From Crossiella sp. SN42 (lineage in GTDB: Bacteria > Actinomycetota > Actinomycetes > Mycobacteriales > Pseudonocardiaceae): a stretch of DNA of 64,000 nucleotides. The stretch is from positions 95,809 through 159,808 of the forward strand of contig NZ_JAMHIV010000028.1 of NCBI RefSeq assembly GCF_023897065.1, written 5' to 3'. The position numbers and the translations under genes are program-made. Positions 15,194 through 28,395 of the stretch are shown here, piece by piece. The stretch's first letter is position 1, and the number at the start of each line of letters is the position of its first letter. The notes beneath the pieces were generated by a model. That model searched no databases. It was given only the letters and a program-made list of their open reading frames with translations, and was not told where the DNA came from.

Positions 15194-16489
15194 GTGAACG
15201 CCACCGTCAGCACTCCGTGGTCCGCGCCGGTCGCCGAGGGGCCAGTGCGCGCGACCGTGCCGGTTCCCGGCTCGAAGTCGATCACCAACCGGGCGCTGGT
15301 GCTCGCCGCGCTCGCCGAGGACTCCTCGACCCTGCACGCGCCGTTGCGCAGCCGGGACACCCTGCTGATGGCCCAGGCCCTGCGCGCGCTGGGTGTCGGC
15401 GTGGCCGACAACCCGGCCGACGGCTCCTGGACGGTCACCCCCGCCCCGCCGGCCGGTCCGGCCGAGGTGGACTGCGGGCTGGCCGGCACGGTCATGCGCT
15501 TCCTGCCGCCGGTGGGCGTGCTGGCCGACGGCGAGATCCGCTTCGACGGCGACCCGCACGCCCGGCTGCGCCCGATGGGCACCGTGCTGGACGCGCTGCG
15601 CGCGCTGGGCGCGGAGATCACCGGCGAGGCGCTGCCGTTCACCGTGCACGGCCAGGGCGGGCTGGGCGGCGGCGAGGTGACCATCGACGCCTCCGGCTCC
15701 TCCCAGTTCGTCTCCGGGCTGCTGCTGGCCGGCGCCCGCTACGACCGCGGCGTGATCGTCCGGCACCGGGGCAAGCCGGTGCCCTCGCTGCCGCACATCG
15801 AGATGACCGTGCGGATGCTGCGCGCCGCCGGGGTCATCGTGGACACCGCCGAGGCGGACACCTGGACCGTGCTGCCCGGCCCGGTCGCCGCGCGTGACCT
15901 GGTGATCGAGCCGGACCTGTCCAACGCCACCCCGTTCCTGGCCGCGGCCGCGGTCACCGGCGGCGAGGTCACCGTGCCGCACTGGCCAACCGAGACCACC
16001 CAGGCCGGGGACGGCATCCGCGAGCTGCTGGGCCGGATGGGCTGTCAGGTGGCGCTGACCGCCGACGGGCTGACCGTGCGCGGCCCGGACCGGCTCCAGG
16101 GCATCGACGCCGACCTGCGTGACGTCTCCGAGCTGACCCCGACCCTGGCCGCGCTGTGCGCGCTCGCCGAGGGCCCGTCCCAGCTGCGCGGGGTGGCGCA
16201 CATCCGCGGCCACGAGACCGACCGGCTGGCCGCGCTGCGCGCCGAGCTCAGCGGCCTGGGCTGCGCGGTGGAGGAGACCGAGGACGGCCTGCGGATCAAC
16301 CCCCGGCCACTGACCGGCGGGCCCTGGCAGGCCTACGCGGACCACCGGATGGCCACCGCGGGCGCGATCCTCGGGCTGGTGGTGCCGGGTGTGGTGGTCG
16401 ACGACATCCTCAGCACCACCAAGACCATCCCGGACTTCCGGGGCATGTGGTCAGCCATGCTCGGCCAGCCGGTCGGGGTCGCCGGATGA
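15194..16489 (+). CDS. aroA: 3-phosphoshikimate 1-carboxyvinyltransferase (EPSP synthase)
   Basis: 431 aa from GTG 15194. EPSP synthase joins shikimate-3-phosphate and PEP in the shikimate pathway. Signature segments: [86 protein letters not shown] and [15 protein letters not shown], all intact. ggggga at 15178-15183 is well placed for GTG 15194; ATG 15176 is an alternative adding six residues. rsgA follows after 13 bp, the same order as in mycobacteria (Rv3227-Rv3228). Confidence 0.95.
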   Translation: MNATVSTPWSAPVAEGPVRATVPVPGSKSITNRALVLAALAEDSSTLHAPLRSRDTLLMAQALRALGVGVADNPADGSWTVTPAPPAGPAEVDCGLAGTVMRFLPPVGVLADGEIRFDGDPHARLRPMGTVLDALRALGAEITGEALPFTVHGQGGLGGGEVTIDASGSSQFVSGLLLAGARYDRGVIVRHRGKPVPSLPHIEMTVRMLRAAGVIVDTAEADTWTVLPGPVAARDLVIEPDLSNATPFLAAAAVTGGEVTVPHWPTETTQAGDGIRELLGRMGCQVALTADGLTVRGPDRLQGIDADLRDVSELTPTLAALCALAEGPSQLRGVAHIRGHETDRLAALRAELSGLGCAVEETEDGLRINPRPLTGGPWQAYADHRMATAGAILGLVVPGVVVDDILSTTKTIPDFRGMWSAMLGQPVGVAG

Positions 16490-16502
16490 TCGGGGTGGCA
16501 CG

Positions 16503-17519
16503 GTGAAGCAGGGCTGGCGCAACCTGGACGAGTCCGATGTGCGGGTGCGCCCCGGCAAGGGCACCCGGCCGCGCAGCAAGCAGCGGCCCAAGCACGCCGA
16601 CGCCGAGCAGGCCATGGTGATCACCGTGGACCGCGGCCGGTGGACCTGCGCGGTCGACGGCGACCCCAGCCGCAAGGTGACCGCGATGCGCGCCCGCGAG
16701 CTGGGCCGCACGCCGATCGTGGTGGGCGACCGGGTGGACCTGGTCGGCGACACCTCCGGCCAGACCGACACGTTGGCCAGGATCGTCCGGGTGAGCGAGC
16801 GCAGCAGCGTGCTGCGCCGCACCGCCGACGACACCGACGACACCGAGCGGGTGGTGGTGGCCAACGCCAGCCAGCTGGTGATCGTGGTCGCGCTGGCCGA
16901 CCCGCCGCCGCGCCCCGGCTTCATCGACCGCTGCCTGGTCGCGGCCTACGCGGGCAAGCTGGACCCGGTGCTGTGCCTGACCAAGGCCGACCTGGCCGGG
17001 GCGGAAGCCCTGCTCGCCGCCTACTCCGGGCTGGACCTGCGGGTGGTGGTCACCCGCTTCGACGAGGAGCCCGCCGAGCTGCGCGCGCTGCTGGCCGGAC
17101 AGGTCTCCGCGCTGGTCGGCCACTCGGGCGTGGGCAAGTCCACCCTGGTCAACAAGCTGCTGCCGGGGGTGGACCGGGCCACCGGCGTGGTCAGCGGGGT
17201 CGGCAAGGGCAGGCACACCTCGACCTCCACGCTGGCCCTGCCACTGCCGCCGGAGGTGGGCGGCTGGGTGATCGACACCCCCGGCATCCGCTCCTTCGGC
17301 CTGGCCCACGTCAAGCCGGACGACCTGGTCAAGCACTTCGACGACCTGGCCGCGACGGCCGAGGAGTGCCCGGTCAACTGCGGCCACCTCGGCCCGCCCG
17401 CCGACCCGGACTGCGCGCTGGAGACCCTGCTCGCGCAGGGCGGGCCGACCGCGGACCGGATCGTCTCGCTGCGCAGGCTGCTGGTCTCCCGTGCGGGCAA
17501 GGACGAACTGGCCGACTGA
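16503..17519 (+). CDS. rsgA: Ribosome small-subunit-dependent GTPase A
   Basis: 338 aa from GTG 16503. RsgA helps 30S maturation by checking the decoding centre. Domains: N-terminal OB fold (about 35-110), circularly permuted GTPase (LTKADL G4 before GHSGVGKSTLVNKL P-loop, DTPGIRSFG G3), and C-terminal zinc finger (EECPVNCGHLGPPADPDCALE). The Lys/Arg-rich N-terminus (GKGTRPRSKQRPKH) is common in actinobacteria. Transcribed with aroA. Confidence 0.94.
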   Translation: MKQGWRNLDESDVRVRPGKGTRPRSKQRPKHADAEQAMVITVDRGRWTCAVDGDPSRKVTAMRARELGRTPIVVGDRVDLVGDTSGQTDTLARIVRVSERSSVLRRTADDTDDTERVVVANASQLVIVVALADPPPRPGFIDRCLVAAYAGKLDPVLCLTKADLAGAEALLAAYSGLDLRVVVTRFDEEPAELRALLAGQVSALVGHSGVGKSTLVNKLLPGVDRATGVVSGVGKGRHTSTSTLALPLPPEVGGWVIDTPGIRSFGLAHVKPDDLVKHFDDLAATAEECPVNCGHLGPPADPDCALETLLAQGGPTADRIVSLRRLLVSRAGKDELAD

Positions 17520-17589
17520 CCCGAGCTAACCGACCGGCTAACGCGGCGGCTAGTTCGGCGACAGCGAGGCGTCAGTGGGTTTCTTTAGG

Positions 17590-17737
17590 TTCTTCTCCAG
17601 GGGGGAACACCAGCAGGCTCGCCGGCCGCAACCGGCCGGCTGCTGGGGGGAGGGCAGCGGTACGGCGCCTGCGACGACCAGGGGGGACGTCGTGGCGTCG
17701 TACTGCGCGCCCGGCACATTCTTCTGGGGGGAACACC
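17590..17737 (+). repeat. Duplicated purine-rich segment ahead of the lipoprotein gene
   Basis: ttcttctccaggggggaaca plus cc (17590-17611) recurs as ttcttctggggggaacacc (17719-17737); the second copy contains the ribosome site of the lipoprotein at 17739. A further caggggggac lies near 17682. The first copy has no start codon behind it. The 219-bp gap between rsgA and the lipoprotein holds nothing else that I can identify apart from a GC dyad (gccggccgc...gccggc). Confidence 0.5.
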
Positions 17738-17738
17738 G

Positions 17739-18518
17739 ATGCGTCCACTGCTGCTCGCCGTCGCGGGCGCACTTCTGCTGACCGGCTGCGCGAGCGCCCC
17801 GCCCGCGCCCGCCGGGCTGCCCAAGATCGGCAATGTCGCGGAGTTCGCGGCCAAGGTCAACGGCGCGATGCTGGCCAAGAAGACGGCGAGCCACCACGGC
17901 GTGTTCATCGACCCGGACAGCGCCAAGTTCAGCGTGCGGGCCCAGGGCCGGCTCCGGCTGGCGCCCGGCGGGCAGGTGGACTCCTACCTCGCCGCCGAGG
18001 CGACCGCTTGGCCGTTCACCCTGGTCACGGTGCCGGAGGGCACGTTCGTCTGGTCCAAGGAGAGCGCCGAGGACAACCAGTCCCAGCCGTGGCTCCAGGC
18101 CCGCGGCGACGACGACCCCGAGCTGGCCTACACCGCTGAGCCGCTGAAGCACGGCATGTCCTGGCTGACCGAGCCGAGCAGGCAGCTCGGCCTGCTGGGC
18201 TCGGTCGGCAAGCTGGACAGCGCCGCTGACGACGAGCTGAACCGCAAGCCCACGGTCAAGTACACCTTCACCGTCGAGCTGCGCCGGGCCGCCGAGGCGA
18301 CCACCGACCGGACCGCCAAGGCCCGGCTGACAGACCGGGTCGACAAGGGCTGGACCACCGCCAAGCACGAGGTCTGGCTGGACGCCGACCACCTGCCGGT
18401 GCGCTGGTGGGTGCAGCAGACCCGCGAGGGCAGCACGCCGGCCACCACGGACATCCAGTACCAGGACTGGGGCAAGCCGGTGGAGATCACGGCCCCGCCC
18501 GCACACCAGATCCGCTGA
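17739..18518 (+). CDS. Secreted lipoprotein, LppX/LprG-like (first of a tandem pair)
   Basis: 259 aa. A type II signal peptide ends in the lipobox LLTGC, so the mature protein is lipid-anchored on the outer face of the membrane. The body (NVAEFAAKVNGAMLAKKTASHHG..., WTTAKHEVWLDADHLPVRW, YQDWGKPVEITAPP) has the mixed alpha/beta composition of LppX_LprAFG-type lipoproteins, some of which carry lipids. Assignment to that family is by pattern and uncertain. The start has a ggggggaacacc ribosome site. A paralogue follows after 31 bp. Confidence 0.8.
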   Translation: MRPLLLAVAGALLLTGCASAPPAPAGLPKIGNVAEFAAKVNGAMLAKKTASHHGVFIDPDSAKFSVRAQGRLRLAPGGQVDSYLAAEATAWPFTLVTVPEGTFVWSKESAEDNQSQPWLQARGDDDPELAYTAEPLKHGMSWLTEPSRQLGLLGSVGKLDSAADDELNRKPTVKYTFTVELRRAAEATTDRTAKARLTDRVDKGWTTAKHEVWLDADHLPVRWWVQQTREGSTPATTDIQYQDWGKPVEITAPPAHQIR

Positions 18519-18549
18519 CCCGGTCACAAAAACCACCGAAGGACACCCC

Positions 18550-19383
18550 ATGCGCACCACCCTGCTCGCGGCAGCCGCGAGCGCCCTCACCCTGACCACG
18601 CTGGCCGCCTGCTCCGGTGGCTCGCCCGCCGCCCAGTCCCCCGCGCCCACGTCGAGCTCGGCCCCGGCAGCGGCGACCAAGCTGGCCAGCCCGGCCGAGC
18701 TCGCCACCGCGGTCAACGCGGCCATGCTGGCGAAGAAGACGGTCCAGCTGAGCGCCGACGTCGTCGACTCGCGCAAGCCGGCGGAGTCGGTCAAGACGAA
18801 GAGCCAGCTCCGCTTCGAGGATGGCGGCCGGGTCTCCTCCGCGATGGTCGCGGAGCAGCCAGAGGGCGCCACCAGGACCGTGATGCTGCCCGCGGAGTCG
18901 TTCCTGAGCAGCCCCGACCAGGAGCAGGAGACCCCCGGCAAGCCGTGGCGGCGGTTCACCGTCGGCGGTGAGGACCTCACCTCGAAGCTGATGACCTCGC
19001 TCATGAACCGCTACGTCGAGATGAGCGATCCGAGCCGGGGCATCGTGCACTTCGCCGCGGCCGGGCAGCTCGACTCCTCGGCCGCCGAGCCGGTGGACGG
19101 CGCGGCCGCCACCCGCTACACGATCACCGTCGACTACGCCAAGGCCGCCGCGGCGAGCACCGACAAGCTGGTCAAGACGAACCTGGAGTCCAAGGTCAAG
19201 CTCAACCGGAACGCGATGAAGCACGAGATCTGGCTGGACGCGAACAACCTGCCGCTGCGCTGGCGGGCCACCGAGACCGGCAAGGTCGAGTTCACCACCA
19301 CCCTGGACGCCAAGTTCCAGGACTGGGGCAAGCCGGTGGAGATCGCCGCGCCCCCGGCCACCCAGGTCGGCGAGTCCAGCTGA
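18550..19383 (+). CDS. Secreted lipoprotein, LppX/LprG-like (second of a tandem pair)
   Basis: 277 aa with lipobox LAAC and a Ser/Pro/Ala-rich spacer, then ELATAVNAAMLAKKTVQLSAD and a C-terminal KHEIWLDANNLPLRWRA...FQDWGKPVEIAAPP that mirrors the upstream lipoprotein, showing tandem duplication. The central part has diverged more. Probably anchored outside the membrane and co-transcribed with its paralogue (aaggacacc before the start). A lipid-binding or carrier role is inferred from the family only. A terminator follows directly. Confidence 0.8.
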   Translation: MRTTLLAAAASALTLTTLAACSGGSPAAQSPAPTSSSAPAAATKLASPAELATAVNAAMLAKKTVQLSADVVDSRKPAESVKTKSQLRFEDGGRVSSAMVAEQPEGATRTVMLPAESFLSSPDQEQETPGKPWRRFTVGGEDLTSKLMTSLMNRYVEMSDPSRGIVHFAAAGQLDSSAAEPVDGAAATRYTITVDYAKAAAASTDKLVKTNLESKVKLNRNAMKHEIWLDANNLPLRWRATETGKVEFTTTLDAKFQDWGKPVEIAAPPATQVGESS

Positions 19384-19393
19384 GACAAGCGAA

Positions 19394-19426
19394 ACGGCCC
19401 GCCGCGACTCGATCGCGGCGGGCCGT
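19394..19426. terminator. Bidirectional terminator between the lipoprotein and pruA genes
   Basis: A perfect 14-bp stem (acggcccgccgcga paired with tcgcggcgggccgt) with a 5-nt loop lies between convergent stops, 10 bp after the lipoprotein and 15 bp before the pruA stop. Confidence 0.85.
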
Positions 19427-19441
19427 TCGTCGTTGCGGGGC

Positions 19442-21070
<1,629 letters not shown>

Positions 21071-21188
21071 GGTGTGGCGCCTCCTTGCGCAGACATGGGA
21101 CGGGTCGGTACGGCCCATCCTTACATCCGTACCGGCAGGTAACCGCCCACCCCGGCGTGAGATTGAACGCCCGGTAGCCCGTTTGGAG

Positions 21189-21692
21189 TTACATCAGTTC
21201 CAGCAGAAAGGGCAGCTCCTGGGTGGCGTACCACTGGAGCTCGTGGTCCTCAGCCTCACCGAGCATGAACTCCGCGTCCGGATCGCCCATGTCGGCCGCG
21301 TCCACCACGCCCGAGGCGTCCCGGACCGCGTCCTCGGCGTCGGCCCCGTCCACGTGCACCGCGGCCACCGCCGACAGCGGCACCACGCCGGGCAGCTTCA
21401 CCACCGCGTAGTCCAGGTCGGGCCGCAGCGTGACGCCCTCCACGTCGGCGGAGATCACCGCGCGGCGCAGCGGCGGCTTGTCCCCGTTCTCCAGCTCGGC
21501 GGCGAGCAGCCTGAGCGAGGCGCGCCCGGCCTCGGTCATCGCCGCGTACTCCAGCTCCTCGGTGTCGCCCGCCGCGTAGGACTCCCGCAGCATCGGGGTG
21601 AGCGCGAAGGCCGTCTGGCCGATCGCGGAGATCTCGCCCTGCTCCACCAGCTTGCGCAACATCGGCACCGTCGCCGGGATGTAGACCCTCAT
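21189..21692 (-). CDS. DUF6912 family protein (Rv3231c-like)
   Basis: 167 aa beginning MRVYIPATVPMLRKLVEQGEI and containing TAFALTPMLRESYAAGDTEELEYAAM, the recognisable signature of the M. tuberculosis Rv3231c family. The second half is rich in Val/Asp with no catalytic motif I know. The gene starts inside the stop of the upstream WS/DGAT gene (ATGA overlap) and is likely translated with it. The function is undescribed to my knowledge. Confidence 0.82.
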   Translation of the reverse strand: MRVYIPATVPMLRKLVEQGEISAIGQTAFALTPMLRESYAAGDTEELEYAAMTEAGRASLRLLAAELENGDKPPLRRAVISADVEGVTLRPDLDYAVVKLPGVVPLSAVAAVHVDGADAEDAVRDASGVVDAADMGDPDAEFMLGEAEDHELQWYATQELPFLLELM

Positions 21693-23086
21693 GCCGAGAC
21701 CGCTCCCACCAGTTCCTCCAAGGACTCCTCGACCATGCTCGCGAGCACGTCCACATCCGACATGGCGTCCCGGTCGGCGTTGAGTCCGAAGTAGACACCG
21801 CCGTCGTAGGAGGTGACCCCGATGGACAGTGCCTGGTTCATCGCCAACGGGACGACCGGGAACATCTCCATCATCCTCGCTCCCGCGGCATACAGCGGGA
21901 CCTGCGGCCCCGGCACGTTGGTCACCACCAGGTTGAAGATCCGCCGGGAGAAGGAGCTGGCCGCGCGGGCGCCCAGCGCGTGCAGGGTGGGCGGGGCGAA
22001 CCCGGACAGCCGGACCAGCGCGTCCGCGGCCACCGACTGGCCGGACTCCTGGTGCGCGCGCATGGCGTGGCTGACGTGGTGCAGCCGGACCACCGCGTTC
22101 GGCTCGCCGACCGGCAGGTCCAGCAGGTAGGAGGAGACCTTGTTGCCCGCCCCGCTGTTGCCACCCTCGGTCTCGCGGATCGAGAGCGGCACCATGGCGC
22201 GGATGGTGGTGGAGGAGGTGACCGCCTCACCCCTGGAGAGCAGCCAGGTGCGCAGCGCGCCGGTGAGCACGGTGAGGATCACGTCGTTGACCGTGCCGCC
22301 GTGGCGGCGGCGCACCGCGCGGTAGTCCTCCAGCCGGGTGCGGGCCACCGCGTACCGGCGCTGGGTGCCGATCCGGGCGTTCAGCGGGCTGCCGGGGGCG
22401 GGCCGGTAGGCGGTGCCCAGCGCGGAGGCCAGGCCACCGACCGCGTCGCCCACCTTGCGCACGGTGGCCGCGGCGTCCAGCGCGGCCGCCCGCATGTTCT
22501 CCACCAGCTCGCCCGGCCGCTGCACTATCTCGGCCATCGCGTCCAGCACCAGCTGCGCGGTGCTCGGCTCGGGCTGCGGCATCCACAGCTCCTCACCGCC
22601 TTTGCGGGGCGAGGGCGAGACGTCCAGGATCACCTGGGTCAGGTCGATCGCGCCCGCGCCGTCCACCATCGCCTGGTGCGTCTTGGTGATCACCGCGGCC
22701 CGGTTCTTGGCCAGGCCCTCGACCAGGTAGGCCTCCCACAGCGGGCGGGTGTGGTCCAGCGGCCGGGACATCAGCCTGGCGACCAGCTCGTGCAGCTGGT
22801 GCTCGCTGCCCGGCTTGGGCAGGGCGGAGCGGCGCACGTGGTAGGTGATGTCGAAGTCGGGGTCGTCGGTCCACACCGGCCGGGCCAGCCTGCCCGGCAC
22901 CTGGGTGACCCGCTGCCGGTAGCGCGGCACCAGGCCGAGCCGCTGCTCGATCAGGCCGACCAGCCGGTCGTAGTCGAAGCCCGAGCGCGGCCTGCGGAAG
23001 ACGGCCACCCCGCCCACGTGCATGGGCGTGGTCGAGTCCTCCAGGTAGAGGAAGGACGCGTCCAGGGCAGACAACCGGTCGGGCAT
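21689..23086 (-). CDS. Wax ester synthase/diacylglycerol acyltransferase (WS/DGAT) family protein with altered active-site motif
   Basis: 465 aa from ATG 23086 (MPDRLSALDASFLYLEDSTTPMHVGG, the standard WS/DGAT opening). C-terminal motifs NVPGPQVPLYAAGARM and PLAMNQALSIGVTSYDG are conserved. These enzymes esterify diacylglycerol or fatty alcohols with acyl-CoA. The catalytic HHxxxDG motif reads HQAMVDG (His137-Gln138...Asp142-Gly143): the second, usually catalytic, histidine is glutamine. Activity is therefore doubtful or altered. The locus matches the tgs3 (Rv3233c-Rv3234c) position of M. tuberculosis. The open frame beyond 23086 is shadow. Confidence 0.88.
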   Translation of the reverse strand: MPDRLSALDASFLYLEDSTTPMHVGGVAVFRRPRSGFDYDRLVGLIEQRLGLVPRYRQRVTQVPGRLARPVWTDDPDFDITYHVRRSALPKPGSEHQLHELVARLMSRPLDHTRPLWEAYLVEGLAKNRAAVITKTHQAMVDGAGAIDLTQVILDVSPSPRKGGEELWMPQPEPSTAQLVLDAMAEIVQRPGELVENMRAAALDAAATVRKVGDAVGGLASALGTAYRPAPGSPLNARIGTQRRYAVARTRLEDYRAVRRRHGGTVNDVILTVLTGALRTWLLSRGEAVTSSTTIRAMVPLSIRETEGGNSGAGNKVSSYLLDLPVGEPNAVVRLHHVSHAMRAHQESGQSVAADALVRLSGFAPPTLHALGARAASSFSRRIFNLVVTNVPGPQVPLYAAGARMMEMFPVVPLAMNQALSIGVTSYDGGVYFGLNADRDAMSDVDVLASMVEESLEELVGAVSA

Positions 23087-23161
23087 GTCAGCGATCCTGG
23101 CACACCCGGGGGCGGGAGCGGACCGGTGATCACATCTGCTGAACGCGTAACCTGTGCCTTC

Positions 23162-23920
23162 GTGCAACCTGCTGTGTCCCCGAAAGATCGGTTCGTCACC
23201 GTCTACGGCCGCAAGCCCGTGCTGGAGGCGCTGGCCGACGACCGGCTCGAGGTCGACAAGGTCATGCTCGCCGACAACGCCCGCGGTCCGGCCGCCCAGG
23301 AGATCCTGGCCGCGGCCGCCCGGCGCGGGGTGCCGGTGCAGCGGGCCACCGCGCAGCGGGTGAAGGTGCTGGCGGGCAACGGCAAGCAGGACCAGGGTGT
23401 GCTGGCCGACGTGGTCGCCACCCGGATGCGCCCGCTCAGCGCCGCGCTCTCGGCCGGCCGGTTGCCCGACTCGGTGCTGCTGCTGGACGGGGTCACCACT
23501 CCGGCCAACGTGGGCATGATCCTGCGCGCGGCCACCGCGGCCGGGATCGGCGGCATCGTGGTGCCGCGCCGGGGCGTGGCCAGCATCGACCCGCTGGTGG
23601 TCAAGGCATCGGCCGGGGTGGCCTTCCACGCGCCGATCCTCAAGACGGCCACCGCGGGCGAGGCGGCAGGCGAGCTGCGCGCGGCCGGGTACCGGTTGTT
23701 CGGCATGGACGCCGGGGCCAAGGACACCCTGTTCACCGCGAACTTCCCGCGCCGGGTCGCCTTCGTCATGGGCGGGGAGACCGCTGGCCTGTCGCCGGAG
23801 GTCTCCCGGCAGGTGCACGGCTGGGTGTCGATCCCGATGGCCGGCGGGGTGGAGTCGCTGAACGTGGCCACCGCCGCGGCCGTGCTCTGCTTCGAGTTGG
23901 TCAGACGGGGATCTCACTGA
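23162..23920 (+). CDS. TrmH family RNA 2'-O-methyltransferase (SpoU)
   Basis: 252 aa from GTG 23162. N-terminal substrate-binding domain (VYGRKPVLEALADDRLEVDKVMLADNARGPAAQEIL) and SPOUT knot: motif 1 LLLDGVTTPANVGMILRAA, motif 2 VAFVMGGETAGLSPE, motif 3 IPMAGGVESLNVATAAAVLCFE. It methylates a tRNA or rRNA ribose with SAM; the target cannot be assigned. It is divergent from the WS/DGAT gene. Confidence 0.9.
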   Translation: MQPAVSPKDRFVTVYGRKPVLEALADDRLEVDKVMLADNARGPAAQEILAAAARRGVPVQRATAQRVKVLAGNGKQDQGVLADVVATRMRPLSAALSAGRLPDSVLLLDGVTTPANVGMILRAATAAGIGGIVVPRRGVASIDPLVVKASAGVAFHAPILKTATAGEAAGELRAAGYRLFGMDAGAKDTLFTANFPRRVAFVMGGETAGLSPEVSRQVHGWVSIPMAGGVESLNVATAAAVLCFELVRRGSH

Positions 23921-23941
23921 GCCTGGCCTACCGTGGGGCCC

Positions 23942-24571
23942 GTGCGTGCGAGCCGTGAACTGCTGACCGCCCTGGTCCCGCTGGCGGTGGCCGGTGCGGT
24001 GCTGGCGGGTTGCATGAACGTCATCCCCGGCACCGCGGAGCTGCCGGACAACATCGCGCTCTCCCCCACCAACCGCACCGGCACCCCCACCCAGCGGGCG
24101 CCCGCGGGTTCGGTGTCGCCGCAGACGCTGGCCTCGGTGCCGCTGGTGACCGGGGTGGTCGCGGACGAGTGCCTGCTCACCGCGGAAGAGTTCACCACCA
24201 TGATCGACAAGCCGACCCGGACCGGCCGCAACGCCGTGGTCGAGCTGGAGGGCCAGGGCCCGGCGCGCAGCTGCTACTACGACGCCGCCGACGGCGACCG
24301 GTACAGCGGCTGGATCAACATCTACGGCTCGGCCGGCCCCAGCACCCCCGACCTGATCAACCGGATCAACCAGAACGTGCTGATCAGCCGCAAGCTGGAG
24401 GGTGTCGGCCTGTCCGCGGTCTACCACCCGGCCGCGCAGATCCCCGACGGCGGCACGATCTACGTGGCCACCGAGAAGTACCTGGTGGAGATCAGGCTGA
24501 AGACGGTCATCGCCGACGACCAGAAGCTCATCGACGCGGCCAGGGCCGCGCTCGTTCGCCTACCCGCCTAG
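23942..24571 (+). CDS. Secreted lipoprotein, DUF3558-like
   Basis: 209 aa from GTG 23942. A signal peptide ends in the lipobox VLAGC, followed by a Pro/Thr-rich spacer (NRTGTPTQRAPAGS) and a globular domain in which two cysteines (DECLLTAEEF and RSCYYDAADG) are placed as in DUF3558 lipoproteins of actinomycetes. It lies outside the membrane, lipid-anchored. Function unknown. Its last 12 bp overlap the convergent HAD gene. Confidence 0.72.
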   Translation: MRASRELLTALVPLAVAGAVLAGCMNVIPGTAELPDNIALSPTNRTGTPTQRAPAGSVSPQTLASVPLVTGVVADECLLTAEEFTTMIDKPTRTGRNAVVELEGQGPARSCYYDAADGDRYSGWINIYGSAGPSTPDLINRINQNVLISRKLEGVGLSAVYHPAAQIPDGGTIYVATEKYLVEIRLKTVIADDQKLIDAARAALVRLPA

Positions 24572-24988
24572 CTTGCGCTCGAACAGGGTCTCCAGCTCCG
24601 CCACGGTGCCGGCCACGGTGGTGTGGTGCACGCCGACCATGCCGGTGGCCGCGGCCGCGCGCACGTTGACCCGCAGGTCGTCCACGAACACGCACTGACC
24701 GGGCGCGAGCCCCAGCCGGTCCGCGGTCAGCCGGTAGACCCGCTCGTCCGGTTTGGCGATGCCCACCTCGCCGGAGAGCACCATGGTGTCGAACAGCGCG
24801 CCGAACGGGCTGTCCGGATCCGGTCCAGGCCCCTCGGCGTTGGACAGCAACGCGGTCCGCAGCCCGGCCGCCTTCGCTCTGCGCAGCACGCCGAAGAGCG
24901 GGGGTTCGGCGGCGGCGGGGTCGTCGCCCCAGTCGGTGAGCACGCCGCCGTAGTCGACGAGCAGTGCGACAAGGTCCACGCCGGTCAC
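24560..24988 (-). CDS. Small HAD superfamily protein (capless, second Asp missing)
   Basis: 142 aa, short for HAD subfamily IA because the cap domain is nearly absent. Motif I is LVDYGGVLTDW (Asp12 nucleophile; the +2 general-acid Asp is Gly), motif II LLSNAEG, motif III lysine in GIAKPDERVY, motif IV CVFVDDLRVNVRAAAATG. Loss of the +2 Asp is typical of HADs that are not phosphatases (dehalogenase-like or epoxide-hydrolase N-domain relatives). The reaction is unknown. The start could be a few codons downstream at the GTG for Val4. Confidence 0.78.
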   Translation of the reverse strand: MTGVDLVALLVDYGGVLTDWGDDPAAAEPPLFGVLRRAKAAGLRTALLSNAEGPGPDPDSPFGALFDTMVLSGEVGIAKPDERVYRLTADRLGLAPGQCVFVDDLRVNVRAAAATGMVGVHHTTVAGTVAELETLFERKLGG

Positions 24989-25006
24989 CCTAAATCACCT
25001 TGCCGG

Positions 25007-25471
25007 GTGCTCCCGGTATCCCCGGCCGCCCGGTCCGCTCTGTTCGGCATGCGATGCGAGCAACTGCCGCGGCCCCGGCTGCACCGGCTGGACCGGGTGA
25101 TCCCGGCGCCCCGCTTCCACGACGCGAGCCAGCTGGCCCTGGACCTGTGGCGGCCCGCGCCACCGCCACCGGATCCCCGGCGGGAGATGGTGTGGCGGTT
25201 GTTCGTGGTGGCGCTGGAGGTGCTGGGCGGGCACCGGCCGCTGTGGCAGCTGCGGCCGATGGTGAGCAGGCGGGTGTTCGAGGCGTTCCTGGCCCGGCCG
25301 CACCGGGGCCCGGTGAGCTACCGGCTGCGGACGGTGCACGTGAGCTCGCCGGTGTGGCAGGTGATCGAGGCCAACGGGACGGCGGCCGGTGGCGGGCGGG
25401 TGCGGGCGATCGCGGGGCGGCTGGAGCGGCGCGGGGAGGAGTGGCTGGCCACCGCGCTGGCGCTGCTGTGA
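25007..25471 (+). CDS. Rv3235/DUF6459 family protein
   Basis: About 154 aa from GTG 25007 (ATG 25049 is a possible later start; neither has a clear ribosome site). Recognisable features are DPRREMVWRLFVVALEVLGGHRPLWQLRPMVSRRVFEAF, VSYRLRTVHVSSPVWQVIEANGTAAGGGRVRAIAGRLERRGEEWLATAL, typical of the actinobacterial Rv3235 family, always found near secA. It looks like a small NTF2-like fold, possibly tied to secretion; this is inference. It is divergent from the HAD gene and followed by a strong terminator. Confidence 0.78.
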   Translation: MLPVSPAARSALFGMRCEQLPRPRLHRLDRVIPAPRFHDASQLALDLWRPAPPPPDPRREMVWRLFVVALEVLGGHRPLWQLRPMVSRRVFEAFLARPHRGPVSYRLRTVHVSSPVWQVIEANGTAAGGGRVRAIAGRLERRGEEWLATALALL

Positions 25472-25480
25472 GAAAGACGA

Positions 25481-25518
25481 ACGCGGCACCCGGTCCTGGT
25501 GGGGACCGGGTGCCGCGT
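25481..25518. terminator. Bidirectional terminator between the Rv3235-like and secA genes
   Basis: A perfect 16-bp stem (acgcggcacccggtcc paired with ggaccgggtgccgcgt) and a 6-nt loop, 9 bp after the Rv3235-like stop and 66 bp beyond the secA stop. Confidence 0.85.
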
Positions 25519-25584
25519 GCGGGTTACGTCAGCGCCTGCCGGGCCGGTCGGCCGCGGTCGCGGCCTGCCGGCGTCGGCTGGGCG

Positions 25585-28395
<2,811 letters not shown>

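Noticed and set aside
13631..16345. A 904-codon minus-strand open frame covering padR, aroA and the second HAAS gene
   Set aside because: Only its first part from 14764 down is a real protein; the rest is antisense to aroA with the low-complexity Arg/Gly/His composition of GC-rich shadow frames.
17575..17781. A 68-codon frame ahead of the first lipoprotein
   Set aside because: It overlaps the lipoprotein signal peptide in another frame, and its repeated FF.RGEH-like motif only reflects the duplicated ribosome-site DNA.
21689..24427. A 912-codon minus-strand frame extending the WS/DGAT gene over trmH and the lipoprotein gene
   Set aside because: The WS/DGAT protein begins with its standard N-terminus at 23086; the upstream part is antisense to two well-supported plus-strand genes.
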